Assembly: GCA_937928405.1 (NCBI GenBank)
Contig: CALFWZ010000067.1
Location: 1 to 47,944 of the forward strand
Source: an uncultured Saprospiraceae bacterium
GTDB taxonomy: Bacteria; Bacteroidota; Bacteroidia; Chitinophagales; Saprospiraceae
DNA length: 47,944 nucleotides
Direction of reading: 5' to 3'
In this document: in pieces, positions 6,302 to 15,582 of the stretch
How positions within the stretch are numbered: position 1 is the stretch's first letter
How the letters are laid out: every line of letters begins with the position of its first letter
Translations under genes and position numbers: made by a program
The notes under the pieces: model-generated
What the model saw: the letters and a program-made list of their open reading frames with translations, nothing else
Databases searched by the model: none
What the model was told of the DNA's origin: nothing

Positions 6302-8977
6302 TTGACAAAAAAAGAGAAAACAAAAAAGACTACTAAAAATAAGAAGGTAACTCCACTGATGAAGCAGTATGGGAGTATTAAAGCAAAATACCCAGATGCT
6401 ATCCTCCTTTTTAGAGTGGGCGATTTTTACGAAACCTTTGGCGCAGATGCGGTCACGGCGGCCCGCGTATTGGGTATTATTTTGACAAAAAGAAATAACG
6501 GTGGCAGTGATATTGAACTAGCTGGATTTCCACATCATTCGATGGATATGTATTTGCCAAGGCTAGTGCGCGCAGGATTCAGAGTGGCAGTATGTGAGCA
6601 ATTGGAAAAACCATCTAAAGAAAAGAAAATCGTCAAACGAGGTGTGACAGAATTGGTGACACCGGGTGTAACTACTAGTGATAAAATTCTAGACCATAAA
6701 ACGAATAATTTTCTAGCTGCCCTTAGTTTTGGAAAAAAAGGTCAATTGGGTGTTTCTTTCTTGGATTTAAGCACGGGTGAGCTCATGGTCGCAGAAGGGA
6801 ATATTCCTTTTATAGATAAGCTGTTGCAAAGTTTTCAACCTTCCGAAATTATCTTTTCCAAAAATCATAAAAATAATTTTACCGAAACTTTCGGTACTCG
6901 GTTTTATACTTATCCACTAGACGAATGGATTTTTACCCAAGATTTTACCCAAGAGCAATTGCTGAATCATTTTAAAGTAAAGTCGCTGAAAGGATTTGGG
7001 GTAGATGACCTGTCTCTGGCGCATCAGGCAGCTGGAGCTAGTTTACACTATTTGTCTACCACGGAAAACAACAATGTTAAACACATCACTCGGATCAGTA
7101 GAATTCAGGAAGATCGCTACGTTTGGCTCGACCGATTTACCATTCGAAATCTGGAGTTGATTTATAGTCCGCACGAAACGGGCGTGCCTTTGATTAATAT
7201 TTTGGATAAGACCATTTCTCCCATGGGCGCGCGTTTGTTAAAAAAATGGGTGGTATTGCCAATGTGTATTCCTACGGCCATTCAGAGTCGATTGGATACG
7301 GTAGAGTATTTTACCAAAGAACCGGAATTCAGAGAAACTATCGGAGAAGGGATTCAACAGATTGGAGATTTGGAACGATTGATTTCGCGGGTTCCCTTAG
7401 GAAAAATTAATCCCAGAGAAATTATTCAACTATCAAAAGCAAGCCTCGCAATTGGTCCCATCAAGGAAGCATTGACCACCGCTAAAAGTCCTGTCCTTAC
7501 CAAACTTGGTGAACAATTGGATCCCTGCCCTGCCATCATTGAGACCATCCAAAAATATTTACAACCAGAACCTCCCGTCAACCTGCACAAAGGGGGCGTG
7601 ATGGCGGATGGACTAAATGCTGAACTAGACGAATTACGACATATTGTCAAAAATGGAAAAGATTTGTTGCTAGAAATTCAACAGACAGAAGCCAAGCGAA
7701 CAGGAATTGATAATTTGAAAATTGGATTCAATAATGTTTTTGGATATTATTTAGAAGTAACGAACAAGTATAAAAATAAAGGACTGATTCCCGACGATTG
7801 GACTAGGAAACAAACCTTAACAAACGCCGAAAGATATATTACCGAAGAACTCAAAAAACTGGAAGCTAAAATTCTAGGTGCCCAAGAAAAAATCCTAGTA
7901 ATCGAAGATAGATTGTTTGAAGAACTCGTTATAAAGCTGGCTGATTTTATTCCGCCTGTTCAGAAGAATTCAAGCAATATCGCGCGTTTAGATTGTTTGT
8001 TATCTTTTGCGAATGTAGCGATCCGTAATAATTATTGTAAACCAATCGTCGATGATTCTTTTGTGATTGATATTAAAAGTGGTCGACATCCCGTCATCGA
8101 ACAGCATCTAGAATTGGGCGATGCTTATGTTCCTAACGATGTTTTTCTAGACAAAGAAGAACAACAAATTATGATGATAACGGGGCCTAATATGGCGGGT
8201 AAATCGGCACTCTTGCGGCAAACGGCACTGATCTGCTTGATGGCACAAATGGGTTGTTTTGTGCCAGCAGAAAGCGCTAGAATTGGACTCATTGATAAAG
8301 TATTTACGCGCGTGGGCGCCACGGATAATATTAGTTCTGGAGAATCGACCTTTATGGTGGAAATGAATGAGACGGCTAGTATTATGAATAATATTTCAGA
8401 CCGTAGTTTGATCTTAATGGATGAGATTGGACGGGGAACAAGCACCTACGATGGGATCTCCATCGCTTGGTCTATTACAGAATATTTACACAATAATAAT
8501 AAATTCCAACCCAAGACTTTATTTGCTACGCATTATCACGAGTTGAACGAATTGGCCAATAAATTTGAGCGAATTAAAAACTGGAGTATTGCCACCAAAG
8601 AACTAGATAATAAAGTGATATTTCTACGCAAATTAGTTCCTGGTGGAAGTAACCACAGCTTTGGTATTTATGTCGCAAAAATGGCCGGAATGCCAAGCTC
8701 TGTTGTCGAACGGGCACAATATATTTTGAGTCAACTCGAACAAAAGTCTATTCAGACAGACGGCGAAAAGTCAGATGTCCCAGGCACAAAAAACAAGAAA
8801 AATGCGATTAAAAAGCAATTGGAAAATATATCGACAAACCAAATGCAGCTAAATATTTTCGAATCCACCGATCCTGCCTTAGCAAAATTGAAACTAGCAT
8901 TAGAGGAACTAGATTTGAATGGAATGACGCCTATCGAGTGTATGATGAAACTCAATGAGTTGAAGGGAATGTTATAA
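6302..8977 (+). CDS. mutS: DNA mismatch repair ATPase MutS
   Basis: MutS recognises mismatched bases and small loops and recruits MutL for repair. The N-terminal mismatch-binding domain has the F-x-E motif inside RVGDFYETF. The C-terminal ABC-type ATPase has Walker A GPNMAGKS, signature SSGESTFMVEM, Walker B LMDEIGRGTST and the FATHYHEL switch histidine, followed by a dimerisation tail ending NELKGML. Length is about 890 aa, normal for MutS1. The frame is open to an ATG at 6233, but the first 23 residues look non-native and a TACCTTTG promoter lies within them. I therefore choose the TTG at 6302 (protein starting MTKKEKTKK); the ATG remains possible. The gene is monocistronic, and no mutL is seen nearby, which is usual. 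Confidence 0.95.
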   Translation: MTKKEKTKKTTKNKKVTPLMKQYGSIKAKYPDAILLFRVGDFYETFGADAVTAARVLGIILTKRNNGGSDIELAGFPHHSMDMYLPRLVRAGFRVAVCEQLEKPSKEKKIVKRGVTELVTPGVTTSDKILDHKTNNFLAALSFGKKGQLGVSFLDLSTGELMVAEGNIPFIDKLLQSFQPSEIIFSKNHKNNFTETFGTRFYTYPLDEWIFTQDFTQEQLLNHFKVKSLKGFGVDDLSLAHQAAGASLHYLSTTENNNVKHITRISRIQEDRYVWLDRFTIRNLELIYSPHETGVPLINILDKTISPMGARLLKKWVVLPMCIPTAIQSRLDTVEYFTKEPEFRETIGEGIQQIGDLERLISRVPLGKINPREIIQLSKASLAIGPIKEALTTAKSPVLTKLGEQLDPCPAIIETIQKYLQPEPPVNLHKGGVMADGLNAELDELRHIVKNGKDLLLEIQQTEAKRTGIDNLKIGFNNVFGYYLEVTNKYKNKGLIPDDWTRKQTLTNAERYITEELKKLEAKILGAQEKILVIEDRLFEELVIKLADFIPPVQKNSSNIARLDCLLSFANVAIRNNYCKPIVDDSFVIDIKSGRHPVIEQHLELGDAYVPNDVFLDKEEQQIMMITGPNMAGKSALLRQTALICLMAQMGCFVPAESARIGLIDKVFTRVGATDNISSGESTFMVEMNETASIMNNISDRSLILMDEIGRGTSTYDGISIAWSITEYLHNNNKFQPKTLFATHYHELNELANKFERIKNWSIATKELDNKVIFLRKLVPGGSNHSFGIYVAKMAGMPSSVVERAQYILSQLEQKSIQTDGEKSDVPGTKNKKNAIKKQLENISTNQMQLNIFESTDPALAKLKLALEELDLNGMTPIECMMKLNELKGML

Positions 8978-9291
8978 AAAATGCCAGAGGCACTATCATT
9001 AACTAATTGACAAATTAAATCTAGCGACTCTGGCTCCCTTGATTTGGTACTTACGAAACCAAATCGCACTTTGTACAGTGTACTAAAATTCTTTATGCAT
9101 TTAAGATAAAATAAGCACAATTAAAAATCTTAGAAGGGGTTGTTTTCATAAACTCTGGTTTTTTGAGCTTTCGCAAGTTTGTCAAATGTAGGAATTTTAT
9201 TTTGTAATCATTCAAAACTAGTACAAAAAGGGGAGGAAATTATTAGTGATTCACATGGAATATATCCATTGAGCCCAAATGAGCGCTAGAT
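8978..9291. other. Convergent intergenic region with two inverted repeats
   Basis: Between mutS (+) and the TerC gene (-). It contains GCCAGAG (8983-8989) pairing with CTCTGGC (9028-9034), and an 8-bp hairpin GATTTGGT (9041-9048) with ACCAAATC (9058-9065). Neither is followed by a clear T-run. No small ORF is convincing. Confidence 0.45.
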
Positions 9292-10017
9292 TCACTTTAT
9301 ACTCGCTTTTCTTTTCCGATTAGAAATAGTAATGTTAATTGCCTCTACTAGTAAAGCGAAGGCCATCGAGAAGTAAATATATCCCTTCGGAATATGGAAA
9401 TCTAATCCGTCTGCTAATAAAGCGATCCCGATCATGATTAGAAAAGAAAGCGCCAGTACCTTTATCGTTGGATTATTGTCTACAAAACTACTGATCTTGT
9501 TGATCGCTAGCATCATAATAAGTACAGAGACGATGACCGCAGCAATCATTACTTCTACATGGTCGGCCATGCCAACGGCAGTGATAACAGAATCTAGGGA
9601 AAAAATAATATCAATTATAATAATTTGAACAATAACATTCCAGAAAGTCACTTTTTTAAGATGGATCGTTTCTGATTGATGGGCATTTTCAATCTTCTCA
9701 TGGATTTCAGTGACACTTTTGTAAATCAAAAACAAACCACCTAAAATTAAAATAATATCCCGTCCAGATATTTCATTATCAAACACGGTAAACAAAGGAC
9801 TTGTTAATTGCATGATCCAAGTGATAGACAAAAGCAATAAAATTCGGGTAATCAAGGCAAACCCAAGCCCCCAAGTACGGGCTTTCCCTTGTTGCGCTTC
9901 TGGCAATTTTTGGGAAATAATGGATATAAAAATGATATTATCTATTCCGAGAATAATTTCTAGAAGACAAAGCGTAAAAAAAGACATCCAGATATCAGGA
10001 TTGGTTAGCATTTCCAT
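9292..10017 (-). CDS. TerC/YgdQ-family integral membrane protein
   Basis: A 241-residue inner-membrane protein of the TerC family, members of which are linked to tellurite resistance and, more generally, to metal (often manganese) export. The two family hallmarks are visible: LEIILGIDNIIFISII in the first transmembrane segment and the related IIDIIFSLDSVITAVGMA near residue 140, each with a membrane-embedded Asp. About seven hydrophobic segments are present, with a cytoplasmic loop HEKIENAHQSETIHLKK. It is transcribed alone. I see no recognisable Mn riboswitch upstream, so regulation and substrate are open. Confidence 0.9.
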   Translation of the reverse strand: MEMLTNPDIWMSFFTLCLLEIILGIDNIIFISIISQKLPEAQQGKARTWGLGFALITRILLLLSITWIMQLTSPLFTVFDNEISGRDIILILGGLFLIYKSVTEIHEKIENAHQSETIHLKKVTFWNVIVQIIIIDIIFSLDSVITAVGMADHVEVMIAAVIVSVLIMMLAINKISSFVDNNPTIKVLALSFLIMIGIALLADGLDFHIPKGYIYFSMAFALLVEAINITISNRKRKASIK

Positions 10018-10054
10018 TTTGTGAAAAATTTGTTTATAAAACTAGTTTTTTTAT

Positions 10055-10103
10055 TTGTTGAATCGTTAAAAACGATTCTGAGGTTGATTCAATGATTCAA
10101 CAA
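10055..10103. repeat. Compound palindrome with TTGTTGAATCGTT arms
   Basis: TTGTTGAATCGTT (10055-10067) pairs with AATGATTCAACAA (10091-10103) through one G-T. A nested hairpin, GAATCGTT (10060-10067) with AACGATTC (10071-10078), is an alternative fold. It lies in the 232-bp gap upstream of the TerC gene and shares its core word with the repeats at 2493-2528. Confidence 0.65.
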
Positions 10104-10249
10104 CAACTACTTCTAAAAGTCATAAATTTAAGATTTTATTTTTGATCAAAATAAAAGATTGACATGATAAGAAATGCTTGCTTCATTTTATAAGAAATCC
10201 TTCTATTTTTTTTGTTGAATAATATTTTTATAAACAGGTTAATCAACAA

Positions 10250-11620
10250 CTACCGCATTTTTATCCATTTGCTAATTTCACCTAAGACTTCTTCTGAGAA
10301 AGTCTCTTCCAGTAATCCATATTCGCTGACCAATCCAGTTTCACAAGATTGAAATAAATGATTTAGATGTGGAAATTCTTTGGTGATAAAGGAAGCGTTT
10401 CCTCCTTTTGTTAAGGCTAATTCGATAGCCGTTAGATTTTCTTTAGCCGAGACTTGTAAATCTTTTCCGCCATTAAGCGCAAGAACGGGCACTTGTACTT
10501 GTTGGAGCATTGGGGCAGGATCGTATTTGATAAAATTCATCATCCAAGGATTGGAAATTTGTTGTACCAAATTGTGCAATTGATCCTCTGGAAGTAAATT
10601 GTTGTAATTGGTACGAAAATAAGCGATCAAACTGTCTTTGAGCGAAAGGTCGGACGGTTTTGTTTGAATGATTCGGTCATACGCTCCACCCATCACCATC
10701 TGTCCACGCTCGATCAACGGCGCAGGTAATTCGCGTGCTCTTTCTATCGTCGCTTTTTGTAATAACATGAGTTCTTTACCGGGTAGTCCAGGACCGGCCA
10801 GTAAGACCATGAAGTCAATGATATTTGGTTCACTTGCTACGATGGGGGCAATCATTCCACCTTCGCTGTGTCCGATCAATCCGATTTTATGAGTTGCAAT
10901 ATCTTTTCTGTTTTTTAAATAAGTAACCGCCGCACGAACATCTTCCGCAAAGTCAAAAGAAGTGGCCGTGCTGAAATCTCCTTCCGACTCAGCGGTGCCT
11001 CGATCGTCGTAACGTAAGACTCCGATGCCTTGACGGGTCAAATAATCAGCGATTACCCAGAAGGATTGATGCCCAAAAATTTCGGCATTCCTATTTTGTG
11101 GTCCACTCCCACTAATCAGAATGACGGTGGGAAAATTACTTGTATTGGTTGGTAAAGTAAGCGTACCTGAAAGCGTAATGTTATCTTTTATATTTTTGAA
11201 ACTAATTTTTTCTTCTCGGTAAGGAAAAGGTGGTTGTGGCGTTTGTGGCCGTACCAGTTTCATAGATTCACTATCTACTCGTTTTAAGTCGAGCGGAAGT
11301 AAGGTTCCCATTTGTTTAAATTCTCCTGTGACTAGTGAGTCATTTTTTAGAATTCCAAAATATGTCATTCCGATTGCACCCACCGAAATATTTAAGATAG
11401 AATCTTTTAACTCCACGGCGGTTACTGGAATCGCTTTTGCACCTTGCTTAGGTACATCCAACGTGGCGGAATAATTATTTTCTTTTTTTGAAATATTAAA
11501 ATACAGGTCGAGCTCCATACCCTGAATTTTTAATAATCCCAGCCATTTACCTTCCAGATTTTGTGCAGAAAGTGGTTTTAAAAAAATGAATAGAACGATA
11601 ATTATGAGTATATTTTTCAT
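10250..11620 (-). CDS. Exported alpha/beta hydrolase
   Basis: An exported serine hydrolase of the alpha/beta fold. Residues 1-19 form a signal peptide (MKNILIIIVLFIFLKPLSA). A beta-rich domain follows (about 20-135, LEGKWLGLLKIQGMELDLYF), as in many Bacteroidota periplasmic hydrolases. The hydrolase domain has the oxyanion region VILISGSGPQNRN, the strand GVLRYDDRG and the nucleophile elbow GHSEGG. The late acid and histidine are probably in LALNGGKDLQVS and FPHLNHLF. Substrate is unknown; esters or peptides are possible. The upstream gene (11644-13677) is on the same strand only 23 bp away, so the two are probably cotranscribed. Confidence 0.88.
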   Translation of the reverse strand: MKNILIIIVLFIFLKPLSAQNLEGKWLGLLKIQGMELDLYFNISKKENNYSATLDVPKQGAKAIPVTAVELKDSILNISVGAIGMTYFGILKNDSLVTGEFKQMGTLLPLDLKRVDSESMKLVRPQTPQPPFPYREEKISFKNIKDNITLSGTLTLPTNTSNFPTVILISGSGPQNRNAEIFGHQSFWVIADYLTRQGIGVLRYDDRGTAESEGDFSTATSFDFAEDVRAAVTYLKNRKDIATHKIGLIGHSEGGMIAPIVASEPNIIDFMVLLAGPGLPGKELMLLQKATIERARELPAPLIERGQMVMGGAYDRIIQTKPSDLSLKDSLIAYFRTNYNNLLPEDQLHNLVQQISNPWMMNFIKYDPAPMLQQVQVPVLALNGGKDLQVSAKENLTAIELALTKGGNASFITKEFPHLNHLFQSCETGLVSEYGLLEETFSEEVLGEISKWIKMR

Positions 11621-11643
11621 CTAAAATATTTTAAATAATTCAC

Positions 11644-13677
11644 TTATTTGATGCCGACGATTACTGTTTCTCCTTCCTTAATTTTTTTGTCTAAGGTAAT
11701 ATTTTCATTTTTATAAAAAATACGCAAATCATAGCCTTCACTTGAACGACGGATATCCAAGTCGATTTGTTTTCCGCCCAGGGACAAGTTTTTTAAATTT
11801 AGAAAATCCCAAGCTTTAGGAAGTTTTGGGGTCATCATGAATTGATCTAAGGCGGTGGGTTCTATACCTAAAAATCCTTCGGTAACGATTCGACAATAAA
11901 GCGCGCTTTCAGCCGACAGATGTCGCATATTGTTTTCTGGATACGCTTCGATTACATAAGGAACATGATCACCGAGTAGTCTTTTTTGAGAAAAGCTTTT
12001 TAGTTTTTCGTAGGCTAATTCTGTATCGCCGATCTTAAGTGCTCCACGTAATGCATACAGCGTAGCTCGATCCCAGAAAAGTGTATGGCTATCGGTTTCG
12101 GCTTGCTCTACCAAGATACCATTTTCGGTCCATAATTTATCAAACAAAGCCCGTAAGGTACCTTCTTTACGCGTGGTAATTCCCATGGTCATTGGAAGAC
12201 AAATCCAATGACGTAGTTTGGTGTTTTCTGCAAAATATTTATAGGTTTCTAATCCGCTCATGGTTGCACCAAAATAATTTTCAATGACGTTGGCCATTTC
12301 TTTTTGTCGATTTTTGTAGACCAATGCCTGTTTGTTTTTTCCTAACGCTGCGGCCAGTCTATTCCCAAATTTTAAACCACCATAATACAAAGAAGCGGTG
12401 GAAAGATTCGCCGTGCCTGTTTCGATTCTTCCTTCCATTTCATCAGATTCTGAGATGACTGCACCGTAACTATTGCGGTGGTTATGACACCAGCTCAAGC
12501 TCCATTCAATCAAGGGCCATAATTCTTCGGCAACGTCCAAATTTCCAGTTGCTAAGGCATAATGTGCGGTTCCATAAGCGATCATGGCCGCATCTCCTCG
12601 ATCCAAATGGTTCATGACAAAATTGCCATCAACTTCGAACGAGTAGGGAATAGCTGATGCATCTTTTGGAATATTTTTTTTAAAATGTCGATAAGTATTA
12701 AGCGCCGCTTCGTTACCGGTTTTGTAGCCAAGGTATGGTGCAAAAGGTCCGCAATATTCTACTTGATCGTTGGCCCAAGTTCCAAGATAGTAGTTACCGC
12801 CACCAGGAGAATGAATTAATCCTAACGAAGAATGATAAATACTTTCTGATGCTCTGATTTTTGAAAAATAAAATAATTGATTTAAAATAGGATCCGGAGT
12901 ATTCAGGTGAAGATTGGAAGACATTTCTACTAGGAAAAAAATTCTTTCTTTTTCTGCTTTTTTATAATTGAATTTTTCGGGTTGTTCATCATTGAGCGTC
13001 CCTCCAAAATAAATAGGGAAAATAATGGATTTACCTGGAGCAAGATCGGTTTGAGACGGCGCATCGCTAAAGGCATGAAAGGTATAGGTACCTTTGTAAC
13101 CAACTTCTTTAAATGCTAATGAACTATTTTCGATTTGGATAGCAATGTTTTCTTTTCCAATATTCTTTACCTCCCATTTTTCTACCAAAAAACGATCTTC
13201 CATCGAAGGATAAAGGGTGCGAGTAATCTGAAGTCCATTTATCGGGGTATGGTAGAATTTAAGCATTCCTCTGATTTCCACAGAATCCACTTGAGCAGGC
13301 ACCACGATCTTTTTTCCAACATTGATGGTAGGTAAAATTTCATCTGAAATAGTTCGTCGGAAATAGGCTCGGTATTTTTTCCAGTCTGGTTCGTTGGTTT
13401 TATTAAAAGTCCGAAGCTGTGGTAAGATGACATCCCTTTTTAATGTTAGTTGGTGACTAGTATCAATATCGTAATAAATAATAGCCGCCATATTTTTTCC
13501 GGACATCTCAATATTTTCAGCATGAGGAAGCTTTTTTTCGTTGGTTAAATTCCAGCGGATGGATTGGTCTTTTGTTATTTTCCAATAAACAGCAAGAGGA
13601 GAAGCGGAGGTTTCTTGACAATTGCTAGGAAAGTAGAATATGGTTATTGAGCAGAATAGAAGTAGGTATTTCATCAT
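11644..13677 (-). CDS. Exported six-hairpin glycosidase-like protein
   Basis: A periplasmic or exported protein with a signal peptide (MMKYLLLFCSITIFYF...). A beta-sandwich region follows (to about residue 270), then an (alpha/alpha)6 six-hairpin glycosidase-like domain. The helical domain has typical features: the entry HSPGGGNYYLGTWANDQVEYCG, AALNTYRHF, a long run of paired helices, and an SESDEMEGR segment whose acidic residues might be catalytic. A small beta domain closes the protein. This layout resembles GH78/GH95/GH63-type enzymes, but I cannot assign a CAZy family or substrate. The frame is open upstream to 13788, but that ATG lies upstream of a strong terminator hairpin (13725-13768). 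I therefore choose the double ATG at 13677/13674, which gives a proper signal peptide. Confidence 0.8.
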   Translation of the reverse strand: MMKYLLLFCSITIFYFPSNCQETSASPLAVYWKITKDQSIRWNLTNEKKLPHAENIEMSGKNMAAIIYYDIDTSHQLTLKRDVILPQLRTFNKTNEPDWKKYRAYFRRTISDEILPTINVGKKIVVPAQVDSVEIRGMLKFYHTPINGLQITRTLYPSMEDRFLVEKWEVKNIGKENIAIQIENSSLAFKEVGYKGTYTFHAFSDAPSQTDLAPGKSIIFPIYFGGTLNDEQPEKFNYKKAEKERIFFLVEMSSNLHLNTPDPILNQLFYFSKIRASESIYHSSLGLIHSPGGGNYYLGTWANDQVEYCGPFAPYLGYKTGNEAALNTYRHFKKNIPKDASAIPYSFEVDGNFVMNHLDRGDAAMIAYGTAHYALATGNLDVAEELWPLIEWSLSWCHNHRNSYGAVISESDEMEGRIETGTANLSTASLYYGGLKFGNRLAAALGKNKQALVYKNRQKEMANVIENYFGATMSGLETYKYFAENTKLRHWICLPMTMGITTRKEGTLRALFDKLWTENGILVEQAETDSHTLFWDRATLYALRGALKIGDTELAYEKLKSFSQKRLLGDHVPYVIEAYPENNMRHLSAESALYCRIVTEGFLGIEPTALDQFMMTPKLPKAWDFLNLKNLSLGGKQIDLDIRRSSEGYDLRIFYKNENITLDKKIKEGETVIVGIK

Positions 13678-13724
13678 AAATATTTCTTTGAAGCTTTTTA
13701 AGAAAGTCCACAAAAGGGAATCAT

Positions 13725-13768
13725 AAAAAATCCCTTTTGGCGTTTTACCTACCAAAAAGGGATTTTTT
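13725..13768 (-). terminator. Strong terminator after the M28 peptidase gene
   Basis: AAAAAATCCCTTTTGG (13725-13740) and CCAAAAAGGGATTTTTT (13752-13768) form a long stem with one bulged base. On the minus strand the stem ends in six T. It lies 36 bases beyond the M28 stop and upstream of the real start of the next gene, so the two genes are likely separate units. Confidence 0.85.
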
Positions 13769-13803
13769 AAAACAACAGCTAGGTACAAAAACTAACGAAG
13801 TGT

Positions 13804-15339
13804 TTAAGGTTTTTTATATAATTCCTTTCCAGCTTCAAAGTATTTATCACCTGGAACCCAAAAGACAGATTGGGTGGTATTTCCGATTAGTCGGCAGGCA
13901 TAGACATAGGATTTAAAAAACTTTTCGAGGTAGTCATAATCAAGTGTTTCAGGTCCATCGGCGGCTTGGTGATAATACCGATTGACAGCCTCATCAAATG
14001 CCGTAATACCCATACTAAAGGTAGGAGCAGGAACTCCTTTAGCGGCAAAATTAACATTGTCCGATCGATCAAATAATCCTTGTTCAGGAACAGCATCTTC
14101 TTTAGCGTCGAGGCCAAAACTGGAGCAAGCTTTTTCAATGAGTGGTTGTGCTAGGGTGCGAGTCAACCCAATAATCGTCACCCGACTGGTATCGTTGTAA
14201 CCTGCATTGTCACTGTTGAAACAGTAAATTGCCTTATCTAAAGGAAGCATTGGATTATTGGCATAATAATCAGATCCTAACAATCCTTTTTCTTCACCCG
14301 TAAAAAAGATGAACTGAGCAGACCTTCGCGTTGGATGTTTTGCAATGTTTTCAGCAGCGGAGAGTACAGTGACACTACCAACTGCGTTATCTCTAGCGCC
14401 ATTGTAAATGGTATCACCTTGGGCATCAGCTGCTCCGATACCAACGTGATCATAGTGGGCGGAGTAAATAACGTATTCGTCCTTTACGGCTGGATCCGTT
14501 CCTTCTACCATTCCAACGACATTATAAGTTTGAACTTTTTCTTCTTTCAGACCACTGACCTGAATTGTTCCGCGACTCCCTTGTCCTTTTTTTAAGACGG
14601 CGATGGCAGCTGGATCACCAGCGTTGACCCATAAATAAGGCGTCTTATTTTTTGGTTCGTTAGGATCTTTATCATCTACGATGGTACGAGGTTGATTTAA
14701 GAACTGCAATAAAAAAGACCAAGGTAGTTGGGCATTACTATAAATTTCTATTACTGCTTTCGTACCAAATTTTTCTCCGCGATCTCGCTTTTCTCTACCT
14801 GCAAAAAACCATTCTTGTGGATTGGACTGTCCTTCATAGCCAGCTAAGGTTACTACGATTTTATCTTTTGCGTTGCCGTTGGTAAAATCTTCTTCTGTAC
14901 CATGATTCAGGAAAACAATTTCTCCTGCTAGGTCCACGTCTTCTCCGCTCAGTAAAAGGAAATCCTCCGCTAAATTGAACGTAGTATTATCCACTTTGAT
15001 CGTCCCACTAGTGGCTGGGGTTATTTTTTTCATTGGAACAGGCTGTAAGTAACTATCCGCACCTGGAATTTTTTTCACGCCGTAGCGTTCGAGAGTAGTT
15101 GCTAGGTAGCGAGCTGCAATATTGAGTTCATTGGAAGGGGTATCTCGCCCAGCCATTTCATCAGATGCCAGAAAGTAAATATGTCCTTTGATGGTATTAA
15201 CATTGACGGTTGATTCGGTCAAGTTTTTATCTGTGGGAATTAATTTTTCTATCTTGGCGATGTCTGTTGTCTTACAGGAAAATAGGGCTAATAAAGAAAA
15301 AAGAAAGAAAAGTCTGGCGGTAAATGTCATGATTTTCAA
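13804..15339 (-). CDS. M28-family zinc aminopeptidase, lipoprotein
   Basis: A secreted lipoprotein peptidase of family M28. The N-terminus MKIMTFTARLFFLFSLLALFSC has a lipobox ending at Cys22 (LALFSC), giving an envelope-anchored protein. A PA-like insert occupies roughly residues 110-250. The co-catalytic zinc ligands can be followed in the expected order: His and Asp in SAHYDHVG, Asp in NGARDNAVGS, the Glu-Glu pair in FFTGEEKGLLGS, Asp in FNSDNAGYND, and His in NRYYHQAADG near the C-terminus. The enzyme probably trims N-terminal residues from peptides in the periplasm or outside the cell. It ends in a strong terminator and has no evident operon partner upstream. Confidence 0.92.
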   Translation of the reverse strand: MKIMTFTARLFFLFSLLALFSCKTTDIAKIEKLIPTDKNLTESTVNVNTIKGHIYFLASDEMAGRDTPSNELNIAARYLATTLERYGVKKIPGADSYLQPVPMKKITPATSGTIKVDNTTFNLAEDFLLLSGEDVDLAGEIVFLNHGTEEDFTNGNAKDKIVVTLAGYEGQSNPQEWFFAGREKRDRGEKFGTKAVIEIYSNAQLPWSFLLQFLNQPRTIVDDKDPNEPKNKTPYLWVNAGDPAAIAVLKKGQGSRGTIQVSGLKEEKVQTYNVVGMVEGTDPAVKDEYVIYSAHYDHVGIGAADAQGDTIYNGARDNAVGSVTVLSAAENIAKHPTRRSAQFIFFTGEEKGLLGSDYYANNPMLPLDKAIYCFNSDNAGYNDTSRVTIIGLTRTLAQPLIEKACSSFGLDAKEDAVPEQGLFDRSDNVNFAAKGVPAPTFSMGITAFDEAVNRYYHQAADGPETLDYDYLEKFFKSYVYACRLIGNTTQSVFWVPGDKYFEAGKELYKKP

Positions 15340-15497
15340 TTATTGATGTAAGGTTTTAGAATTCTTAGATTATAGTTAAGGCGAAATTAAGAAAAAAAAC
15401 GGTTAGTCTGTCTTGAAAAGAGGACAAGTAAGAACGCAAATTTGTTTTGACAAAAAATGAGCTTGAATTTTAAGGAGCATTGAGGTGGGTTTGACGC

Positions 15498-15534
15498 AAA
15501 CAGCCTCTCTCGGCTTTACCAAGAGAGGCTGTTT
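15498..15534. terminator. 13-bp hairpin downstream of the TolC-like gene
   Basis: AAACAGCCTCTCT (15498-15510) and its exact complement (15522-15534) form a stable stem with an 11-base loop, about 50 bases past the stop of the TolC-like gene. There is only a TTT at the stem base on the minus strand, so termination is likely but not a textbook case. It would close the polysaccharide cluster. Confidence 0.65.
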
Positions 15535-15582
15535 AAATTCAGGATAGATCAACCATCCAATGATTCGTCTAAATAAGTTGAA

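Noticed and set aside
10018..10249. Manganese (yybP-ykoY) riboswitch upstream of the TerC gene
   Set aside because: The gap contains a palindromic repeat but no sequence resembling the conserved riboswitch loops, and the palindrome family also occurs near an unrelated gene.
13678..13788. N-terminal extension of the glycosidase-like protein from 13788
   Set aside because: It would start upstream of the strong terminator of the preceding gene and hide the signal peptide; the double ATG at 13677/13674 is a better start.
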